Source: a bacterium
GTDB taxonomy: Bacteria > Fidelibacterota > Marinisomatia > Marinisomatales > JAHJCW01
Direction: 5' to 3'
DNA: 6,158 nt
Assembly: GCA_018812885.1 (NCBI GenBank)
Contig: JAHJCW010000027.1
Span: 1-6,158 of the forward strand
In this document: piece by piece, positions 1 to 5,871 of the stretch
How positions within the stretch are numbered: the first letter of the stretch is position 1
Layout of the letters: the number at the start of each line of letters is the position of its first letter
Made by a program: the position numbers and the translations under genes
Notes under the pieces: generated by a model
Database searches by the model: none
Told to the model about the DNA's origin: nothing
What the model saw: only the letters and a program-made list of their open reading frames with translations

Positions 1-1031
1 AGCCCTAATGAGAAAATAATAGACCACATTACTGAAATACAGAATCCGAGCAAAGGAAAAGCAACTAAGGCTATTTCAGTAGAACTTGTAAGCGCCAACA
101 TCAAACATCCAATAGTCGCAATAGTAGTGGTAATTAATAATTTACGACTATCCATTACTTTAAGTAAGACGAGCCCAAGGATACAACCAAATGTTAACAT
201 TGCCCAGAAATATGCAACAGTATCTGCACCTACGGTTTGAGGGTCTAAATGGTGGTATTCAGTTAAAAACTGAGAGATCCAATTGCCAATTCCCTGTTCA
301 ATTCCAACATAACAAAAGATGCCTATAAAATACAAAAGGGTATATTTGTTTTTCAGTAAGTCTATATATGAACTTGAATCTCCTGCTTTTTCATCTTCAG
401 CCTTTTCGAATTTAGGATACTTTGTAATTAGTACTATAATTACAAGTATAAAAGCGAGTACTGCAAAAACCACATACAAAGAAGCCCAAGGTAAATTTTC
501 AGGAACAAAACTTCTTAAATAGGTAGCAAAATTATTTGAAGATCTCTCGTCAACTAAATATTTGTACAAATGTGGACTTACAAAAGATGCTGCCCCAAAG
601 ACTAATTGTGCAGCTACAGAATTAAATGCAAAATGTTCTTTGCCACCCGCAATGCGTAACATTGGGTTGATAATTACTTGCAAAATTGCCATACAACTTC
701 CAAGGGTAAACAAGGTGAAACTAAAAACTATATAACTTGGTGAGATCACAAAAACCAAAGAAGCAATGGTCATTAAAACAAATGAAAATGCGAGTAGGGC
801 TTTGTTTCCATATTTTTCAGATAAGAATCCAGCAGGAATTGACATCACTCCATAGGCGATGAAAAAGGAAAATGGTAAGAACCCGGTCATTGCTAAGTTC
901 AAATCAAAACTCTCTTTGACATCAACTATAATTGAATTGAGAATATTAGTGATAAAAGAAATAACAAAAAAAATAAACATTACCAATAAAACTATATGGT
1001 AATATCTTTTTGTAGATGTTTGAGTAATCAT
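1..1031 (-). CDS. FHS-family (FucP-like) sugar:cation symporter, C-terminus cut by window edge
   Basis: This is an inner-membrane major facilitator that probably imports a sugar by proton or sodium symport. Reading leftward from the ATG at 1031, the frame stays open for 343 codons to the window edge; FHS members usually have about 410-440 residues, so the last 70-100 are outside. The protein is almost entirely hydrophobic helices, with a polar central loop at about residues 204-227 (KYPKFEKAEDEKAG) separating the two six-helix halves. FHS-like signatures are QVIINPMLR (118-126), YVGIEQGIGNWI (241-252) at the start of the second half, and SVMWSIIFSLG (333-343), which matches the family's usual 'FPTIFSLAIK' segment. 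A weak purine-rich ribosome site (AAAGAAG) precedes the ATG. It follows the oxidoreductase gene by 39 bases on the same strand, so co-transcription is likely. The substrate (fucose, galactose/glucose, N-acetylglucosamine or another sugar) cannot be read from the sequence. Confidence 0.88.
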   Translation of the reverse strand, partial: MITQTSTKRYYHIVLLVMFIFFVISFITNILNSIIVDVKESFDLNLAMTGFLPFSFFIAYGVMSIPAGFLSEKYGNKALLAFSFVLMTIASLVFVISPSYIVFSFTLFTLGSCMAILQVIINPMLRIAGGKEHFAFNSVAAQLVFGAASFVSPHLYKYLVDERSSNNFATYLRSFVPENLPWASLYVVFAVLAFILVIIVLITKYPKFEKAEDEKAGDSSSYIDLLKNKYTLLYFIGIFCYVGIEQGIGNWISQFLTEYHHLDPQTVGADTVAYFWAMLTFGCILGLVLLKVMDSRKLLITTTIATIGCLMLALTSSTEIALVAFPLLGFCISVMWSIIFSLG

Positions 1032-1070
1032 TTTTGGACTTCTTTTAATTGGACAATATACTTGATTTAT

Positions 1071-2243
1071 TTATTTGGTTGTAACCGAATTTGAATGGTT
1101 TATTTGGTTTTGACTCTCAATTGCAATTTGATGACTTTCCAATATGTTTTCTGAATTTTGAAAGGAGCCGGAATTTATTGATTTAGTAAAATCATCAAAT
1201 ATTTGTCTTATTAATTGCATGTAAATTTTATCTTTTCCAGAAGTAAGTTTAAGTTTGGCTCTACTTAAACGATCGACAGAATAGTTGGTACCACCTGATT
1301 TTATTTGATTTTGCTTAGGCATTTTATAAACATTTCCCCATCCATTTGGTCGGGAAACATTTTTTATACTACTAATTAATTGATCATCATAAAAATGTAT
1401 ATTTGGTGTTTGTTGAATTTTCCTTTTTGTTGATTTATTTGTTAAAACTATAATTTCTGCTTTAAGCGGTATCCAGCCATAAAGAATGATTTTCCCTAAA
1501 TCAAAAACAAATGTGATTGTGGTATCTTCAAAAAACCCCGGACGACTAAAATCATGATAGTGAGTGGTTATTATATTATTTTCATAATGGATATTACAAA
1601 TCACTTGATCTTCTTGTTTTTCATTTCTTGAGAAACCATATCCTGAAATATTTATTGGTTTTGAATTACAGATGTAATTAACAAGATCAACAAAATGAAT
1701 CCCGTGCTCGATTAATATACCTCCTGATTTTGATTTATCCCAGAACCAATGCGATTTGGAAAGCAATTCGTCTTGAGCATAATTTTCAACAAACACTCTC
1801 CTTAGATTACCAAAAACATTTTCGCTATACCATCTTTTGATCGCTTGTATAAACGGATGCGAGCGCAACATAAAATCAACTGCTATGTGTTTTTTTTCTT
1901 GGTCAGCCACTTCAATAATTCTTTGACAATCTTCAAGAGATAAAGCCATTGGTTTTTCAACTATTACATTTTTTCCCATTTTAAGCGCACTTATGGCAAG
2001 TTTTACGTGGGTATAGGGAGGAGTTGCGATCCATACAATATCGATAGCATTATTTAAAAGTAGTTCTTTGTATTCCGTGTAATATTTAGTCGAATTTGGT
2101 ATGGCTATCGGTTTATTTAAATCAGAAATTGCTATTATTTTTGTCGATTCATGATTTGCTAAAGCACTATAAATGAATTGTCCATATCCGCCATATCCAA
2201 TAATACCAATATTATTACTTTTCCCAAGTTTTAGCGATTTCAT
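1071..2243 (-). CDS. GFO/IDH/MocA-family NAD(P)-dependent oxidoreductase
   Basis: This is a cytoplasmic dehydrogenase-like protein of 390 residues, a normal length for the family, whose members oxidise, reduce or epimerise sugars, inositols and sugar derivatives. The N-terminal Rossmann fold has the dinucleotide loop GIIGYGGYG (13-21), an acidic D41 at the end of beta-2 (AISDLN), ATPPYTH (73-79) and the family hallmark EKP (96-98), with K97 as the expected catalytic lysine. The C-terminal alpha/beta domain contains GGILIEHGIHFVDL (174-187). Here E179 stands where many members have Asp, and H183 is the expected catalytic histidine. The final ~90 residues, from NGWGNVY onward, are lysine- and asparagine-rich and look less conserved. 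The start at 2243 has a weak AGG 7 bases upstream and puts the Rossmann loop at the usual distance from the N-terminus. It is the first gene of a probable two-gene operon with the downstream sugar permease and is divergent from the secreted protein gene. Family assignment is firm; the substrate is unknown. Confidence 0.92.
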   Translation of the reverse strand: MKSLKLGKSNNIGIIGYGGYGQFIYSALANHESTKIIAISDLNKPIAIPNSTKYYTEYKELLLNNAIDIVWIATPPYTHVKLAISALKMGKNVIVEKPMALSLEDCQRIIEVADQEKKHIAVDFMLRSHPFIQAIKRWYSENVFGNLRRVFVENYAQDELLSKSHWFWDKSKSGGILIEHGIHFVDLVNYICNSKPINISGYGFSRNEKQEDQVICNIHYENNIITTHYHDFSRPGFFEDTTITFVFDLGKIILYGWIPLKAEIIVLTNKSTKRKIQQTPNIHFYDDQLISSIKNVSRPNGWGNVYKMPKQNQIKSGGTNYSVDRLSRAKLKLTSGKDKIYMQLIRQIFDDFTKSINSGSFQNSENILESHQIAIESQNQINHSNSVTTK

Positions 2244-2293
2244 TTTTTTACCTATAGCTTACTCTTTGAACATAACGAGTGTTAATACTGCAT

Positions 2294-2308
2294 TTATCAA
2301 TGTGATAA
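2294..2308. promoter_or_regulatory. Palindromic operator candidate TTATCA-atg-TGATAA
   Basis: This is a perfect inverted repeat of two 6-base arms around a 3-base centre, 51 bases upstream of the oxidoreductase start codon. Size and position fit a dimeric repressor or activator site controlling the leftward operon. No regulator gene is present in the window, so its protein partner is unknown. In AT-rich DNA a 6+6 palindrome can occur by chance, so this is a candidate only. Confidence 0.35.
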
Positions 2309-2374
2309 GTTATTAATTTTTAGAATATACCTGCACATTTTTGTCTGACCTTACCTCAAGAATTAGACCAGTGT

Positions 2375-2441
2375 AGCCATCTAGTCCCCAAAACGTGTCT
2401 CAAAACTCAAGACTAATTTGAGTGTTCCAAAAACGATGGCT
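2375..2441. repeat. Inverted repeat AGCCATC...GATGGCT with an inner inverted repeat
   Basis: Perfect 7-base arms AGCCATC (2375-2381) and GATGGCT (2435-2441) enclose a second inverted repeat, ACTCAA (2405-2410) / TTGAGT (2418-2423). The outer arms are flanked by GTGT (2371-2374) on the left and ACAC (2446-2449) on the right, the latter offset by four bases. A related word, GTG-T-Y-CAAAA, occurs at 2395-2405, at 2422-2432 and, inverted, at 2441-2449. The cluster could be a decayed insertion-sequence or MITE-like remnant, a multi-site operator, or a structured leader. There is no transposase and no clear target-site duplication. Confidence 0.4.
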
Positions 2442-2609
2442 TTTGACACCTAAACATTTTTTCAGATTTTCTTGTGAATAAATTTAAAAGTATATATTCT
2501 TGAGTATATAAAATGATAGATAATTCAACATAAATATTAGTTATGCAAAATACAATTGTTCAAAATGTAGGTATTTGTAATGCCGGTTAATACAAAGAAG
2601 AAAATGGAA

Positions 2610-2635
2610 AAGAATTTCCCCTGCGGGAAAATCTT
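2610..2635 (+). promoter_or_regulatory. Hairpin in the presumed 5' leader of the secreted-protein gene
   Basis: Arms 2610-2620 (AAGAATTTCCC) and 2625-2635 (GGGAAAATCTT) pair over 11 positions with one A-A mismatch around a CTGC loop. It ends 61 bases before the ATG at 2697 and 47 bases before the Shine-Dalgarno site. No T-run follows on the plus strand, so it does not look like a simple intrinsic terminator. It could stabilise the mRNA, act in attenuation, or be a protein-binding palindrome in the DNA. Confidence 0.45.
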
Positions 2636-2682
2636 CACAATAATATGCTTGGTAGAAAAAAATGAAAACGGACTCGAAATAT

Positions 2683-2688
2683 AAGGAG
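2683..2688 (+). promoter_or_regulatory. Shine-Dalgarno site AAGGAG for the secreted-protein gene
   Basis: AAGGAG lies 8 bases before the ATG at 2697, close to ideal spacing. This fixes the start codon and gives a protein that begins with a proper signal peptide. Confidence 0.85.
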
Positions 2689-2696
2689 CACTTGCT

Positions 2697-5600
2697 ATGA
2701 AAGGTTTTAGGTACTCTAAAGTTCTTAATATCATTTTTTGGTTATTCTTTTCTTTTACTAAAACAGGCGCCCAACAGATTAATATTAATCGAATAGAAGA
2801 TATGCCAAATATTCCGTATCCTTATGAACTGAGGGACTGGAAAAAGGTGACTGTAGGTTATGATAGTTTAGTTTTCGATATAAACCGTACAGGACAATAT
2901 CTTCCGCTGATTTGGTGGAATACAAATACAGTTAATTATCCAAATCACAACAGTTTTGGACTCCATACGGTAGTGGGTACTACTTCACCGTTATCTGCAG
3001 AAAGTATAAATCTAATACCCGCTGTAATAGGAGCATCTTTAATCGGTATCGATAAAAGTAATCAGAACGGAGATAATTGGGTATTGATGTGCGAAGAATA
3101 TTTTAATAAAGCCAACAATGCCAATGTTTATTTAAATCATCCAAACGGAAGTAATTGGGATGATTGGTGGTACGATGTAATGCCTAATATATTTTTCTAC
3201 CAGCTCTATGATATGTACCCGAATACCGGTGATTTTAGTTTTCAGTTTACTTCTGTCGCTGATAGATGGCTCGAAGCGGTTAAAGTGATAGGGGGAAGTA
3301 CGACTCCCTGGTACAAACCAAATATGAATTACCGTGCATTTAATCTTATGACTATGACTCCATTTTCATCCGAAGATCCCAACGAACCGGAAGCTGCCGG
3401 TGCCTTAGCCTGGATATTTTACAATGCTTATGTAGAAACTGGAAATGAGAACTATAGGATTGGTGCCGAATGGTGTATGGAGTTTCTGAATTCGCAGTAT
3501 TTAAATCCTTCCTACGAATTACAATTATCTTACGGTGCTTATGCCGCCGCAAGAATGAATGCAGAATTAGGTACAACTTATGACATTCAAAAAATTATGA
3601 ACTGGTGTTTTGATGTTGGGCCACTTCGTCACTGGGGCGCAATTCTCGGTCACTGGGGAGGTTTCGACGTTAATGGATTAATTGGTGAAGTTTTTGGTAA
3701 TGATTATGCTTTTCTGATGAATACATTTGAGCAAGTAGGGGCACTTGTTCCATTGGTTCGTTATGATGACCGTTTTGCACGAGCAATCGGGAAATGGGTT
3801 TTGAATGTGGCCAATTCTGCACGCTTATTTTATACTAATTATCTTCCAGATATAAATCAAGATAGTGAAGAATGGGCGCACATCTACGATCCGAATTCTT
3901 ATATCGGTCATGAAGCGCTCCGCGAAACTCAGTATGCTCAAAGTCCTTATGCAACCGGAGATGCAATCAGCGGAGGGTGGGGGATGACTAATCTTGCCCT
4001 GTATGGTTCATCGCACGTTGGAATATTGGGCGGGATCATTGACACCACGAATGTTTCCATGATATTAAAATTAGATTTACTTAAGACCGATTATTTCCAT
4101 AAGGATGCCTTCCCATCTTTTCTGTATTTTAATCCCTATTCAACAGACAAGTCTGTTATTATTAATGTTGGTAATAACGCATGCGATATCTATGATTCTG
4201 TTTCTAATACTATAGTAAAATCAGCTACAACAGGTGAAACATCTATAATAATTCCTGCCGATCAGGCAATCATTGCTGTAATTATACCTGCCGATAGTGC
4301 AATAACCTATTCTCTTGACCAAGCTTCTGTTAACGGAGTTATTATTGATTATCTGTCAGGGCAGACAGTTGCAAATTATCCTCCCAGGATAAAATCGCTC
4401 GCATCAGATGAGCAGGTTGTTGTTTCCAATGACTTTTCGAATATTTATTGTACAGCAATTGATAAATATAACGAGTCTTTAACGTATGAATGGTCAGCAT
4501 CGGGTGGAAGTTTTACAGGAACGGAGGCAGTTATTAATTGGCAGGCACCATTATCTCCGGGCACATTTACGATTATTTGCAATGTGAGTGATGATCAGGG
4601 TGGTACAGCATCTGATACTCTAAGCATCGAGGTAGTAGAGTACATAAATAACGATCCGATAATAACTAAAATGACTGCGTATCCCCGTAAAGTTCAGCTC
4701 AGTTCAAATATTATAATTAACTGTATTGCATCAGACACGGACGGAGATATGTTGAACTACGACTGGTCAGCAATTTTTGGTAGCATATCCGGTACCGGAA
4801 CCGATGCTGCCATCACTTGGAAAGCACCTGATTTCGCAGGCAATTACTATATAACCTGCCAAGTGACCGATGACCGTGGAGGAACAGCACTTGATAGCAT
4901 CGGTGTTTCTGTTCGCGATACTACAATCAAGCAGACTGGAGATCTCGTAGCATTTTATCCTTTTAATGGTAATGCAAATGATGAAAGTAATAATAATAAT
5001 AATGGAACAATTTCCGGTGCTACATTAGTTGATGATCGTTGGGGGAACAAGAGTGCATACACCTTTGATGGGATAAATGACAATATCAGAATTTCAAACA
5101 GTGAAAGTTTAAATTTTCAAAATGCTGTGACAATTAATTTCTGGATAAGAGTCGATGAGTTTTTCAACAGGGAATCTTACCCTCTTTCGCACGGTAATTG
5201 GGAGAACCGCTGGAAAGTATCAATTACAGATAAGCACATACGATGGACGGTCAAAAATGCCATGGATGTGGTAAAAGACCTTGATTCAGAGACTGAGTTG
5301 GTCTTAAATAAACTTTACAATATTACGGTCCTTTACGATGGAATAAGTGATTATGAGATTTATGTTGACGGAGAATTAGATGCATTCACTTCTTTTTCTG
5401 GATTGATAAAGAAAACGGACGAAATTGACTTAATGATAGGGCAAGTGCTTCCCGAAAATACTCAATATAATTTTAAAGGTTTTTTGGACGACATTAGAAT
5501 TTACAATTATGCTATATCTTACAGCGATATTCAGGCTCTGGATATCGCAGACGAAAACAAAGTCAATCTTCCTAATAATTTTAAATTAGCTCAAAACTAT

Positions 5601-5852
5601 CCCAATCCATTCAACCCGTCAACGACAATTCACTATTCACTCTCGGAAGAAAGCACGGTTACTATTAACATATATGACATGCTTGGCAGGAAGATTACTG
5701 AGTTAATATCAAAGGAACAACATTCAGGCAGTCATTCAATCCAATGGAATGGAACTGATACTCAAGGGAACTTAGTAAGCGCCGGCATCTATTTTTATCA
5801 GCTTAAATCCGGCCAACATATTGTAACAAAGAAGATGCTATTGCTCAAATAA
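2697..5852 (+). CDS. Secreted multidomain carbohydrate-active-like protein: helical N-terminal domain, two Ig/PKD repeats, LamG domain, T9SS type A sorting domain
   Basis: This 1051-residue protein is probably exported by Sec and then by T9SS to the cell surface or medium. Residues 1-25 form a signal peptide: basic start, hydrophobic core IIFWLFFSF, likely cut after A25 (KTGA|QQ). Residues ~40-475 are aromatic-rich helical segments suggestive of an (alpha/alpha) toroid, as in six-hairpin glycosidases and polysaccharide lyases. Conserved-looking patches are NWDDWWYD (153-160), EPEAAGALAW (230-239), RHWGAILGHWGGFDVNG (311-327) and TGDAISGGWGM (420-430). Residues ~476-550 look like a trailing beta-sandwich. 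Two Ig/PKD-like repeats follow (562-647 and 653-739), then a LamG/concanavalin-like jelly roll (749-947: LVAFYPFNGNANDES, FLDDIRIYN). The C-terminus (958-1051) is the T9SS type A domain, with NYPNPFNPSTTI, DMLGRKI, AGIYFYQL and a basic end. The accessory domains suggest glycan or surface binding. Enzymatic function is inference from fold impression and neighbours; a non-catalytic adhesin-like role is possible. Confidence 0.9.
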   Translation: MKGFRYSKVLNIIFWLFFSFTKTGAQQININRIEDMPNIPYPYELRDWKKVTVGYDSLVFDINRTGQYLPLIWWNTNTVNYPNHNSFGLHTVVGTTSPLSAESINLIPAVIGASLIGIDKSNQNGDNWVLMCEEYFNKANNANVYLNHPNGSNWDDWWYDVMPNIFFYQLYDMYPNTGDFSFQFTSVADRWLEAVKVIGGSTTPWYKPNMNYRAFNLMTMTPFSSEDPNEPEAAGALAWIFYNAYVETGNENYRIGAEWCMEFLNSQYLNPSYELQLSYGAYAAARMNAELGTTYDIQKIMNWCFDVGPLRHWGAILGHWGGFDVNGLIGEVFGNDYAFLMNTFEQVGALVPLVRYDDRFARAIGKWVLNVANSARLFYTNYLPDINQDSEEWAHIYDPNSYIGHEALRETQYAQSPYATGDAISGGWGMTNLALYGSSHVGILGGIIDTTNVSMILKLDLLKTDYFHKDAFPSFLYFNPYSTDKSVIINVGNNACDIYDSVSNTIVKSATTGETSIIIPADQAIIAVIIPADSAITYSLDQASVNGVIIDYLSGQTVANYPPRIKSLASDEQVVVSNDFSNIYCTAIDKYNESLTYEWSASGGSFTGTEAVINWQAPLSPGTFTIICNVSDDQGGTASDTLSIEVVEYINNDPIITKMTAYPRKVQLSSNIIINCIASDTDGDMLNYDWSAIFGSISGTGTDAAITWKAPDFAGNYYITCQVTDDRGGTALDSIGVSVRDTTIKQTGDLVAFYPFNGNANDESNNNNNGTISGATLVDDRWGNKSAYTFDGINDNIRISNSESLNFQNAVTINFWIRVDEFFNRESYPLSHGNWENRWKVSITDKHIRWTVKNAMDVVKDLDSETELVLNKLYNITVLYDGISDYEIYVDGELDAFTSFSGLIKKTDEIDLMIGQVLPENTQYNFKGFLDDIRIYNYAISYSDIQALDIADENKVNLPNNFKLAQNYPNPFNPSTTIHYSLSEESTVTINIYDMLGRKITELISKEQHSGSHSIQWNGTDTQGNLVSAGIYFYQLKSGQHIVTKKMLLLK
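4380..4913 (+). repeat. Coding tandem duplication: two Ig/PKD-like domains
   Basis: Residues 562-647 and 653-739 of the secreted protein are diverged copies of one module, offset by about 91-93 residues. Shared landmarks are C585/C676, YEWSA/YDWSA (597-601 and 688-692), INWQAP/ITWKAP (613-618 and 706-711), and CNVSDDQGGTA/CQVTDDRGGTA (628-638 and 721-731). Each copy has a cysteine pair (C585-C628, C676-C721) placed where an Ig-type intra-sheet disulfide would fit after export. Such repeats act as spacers between catalytic or binding domains in extracellular proteins. Confidence 0.75.
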
Positions 5853-5855
5853 CTG

Positions 5856-5871
5856 CTATAGTTTTCTATAG
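5856..5871. terminator. Small hairpin CTATAG-TTTT-CTATAG between convergent genes
   Basis: Six-base arms flank a TTTT loop just past the plus-strand stop codon (5850-5852), and they overlap the last codons and stop of the leftward gene. The arms are AT-rich and no T-run follows on the plus strand, so as an intrinsic terminator it is weak. It is the only symmetric structure I see at this very tight convergence. Confidence 0.25.

Larger units (their letters stand above)
2244..2696. other. Divergent intergenic control region
   Basis: These 453 bases separate the leftward oxidoreductase/permease operon from the rightward secreted-protein gene and must hold promoters for both. I see no convincing protein-coding gene in it. 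From left to right it holds a palindrome (2294-2308), a block of overlapping inverted repeats (about 2341-2450), an AT-rich stretch with a direct repeat AGTATATA (2489-2496 and 2503-2510), a strong hairpin (2610-2635) and a Shine-Dalgarno site (2683-2688). A TTGACA hexamer lies at 2443-2448, but no good -10 box follows at 16-18 bases. I could not fix a promoter with either the sigma-70 or the Bacteroidetes (TTTG / TAnnTTTG) consensus. Confidence 0.7.

Noticed and set aside
319..522. Plus-strand 67-codon open frame
   Set aside because: It lies antisense within the permease gene, whose frame encodes a coherent FHS protein throughout. The short frame has no recognisable domain or ribosome site.
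2443..2448. TTGACA as a -35 box for the secreted-protein gene
   Set aside because: There is no acceptable -10 hexamer 16-18 bases downstream, and the word is part of the inverted-repeat cluster.
2556..2583. TTGTTC-N16-TAATGC as a promoter for the secreted-protein gene
   Set aside because: The -10 match is poor, and the Bacteroidetes-type consensus is not met either, so it was not called.
2543..2590. 15-codon plus-strand frame as a possible leader peptide
   Set aside because: It has no Shine-Dalgarno sequence and no run of regulatory codons; it is short enough to arise by chance in AT-rich DNA.
2537..2734. Minus-strand 65-codon open frame overlapping the start of the secreted-protein gene
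   Set aside because: It is antisense to the signal peptide, ribosome site and leader hairpin, is low in complexity (Phe/Ile/Ser-rich), and resembles no family.
3352..3576. Minus-strand 74-codon open frame
   Set aside because: It is a shadow inside the secreted-protein gene; its His/Arg-rich composition is typical of an antisense reading of coding sequence.
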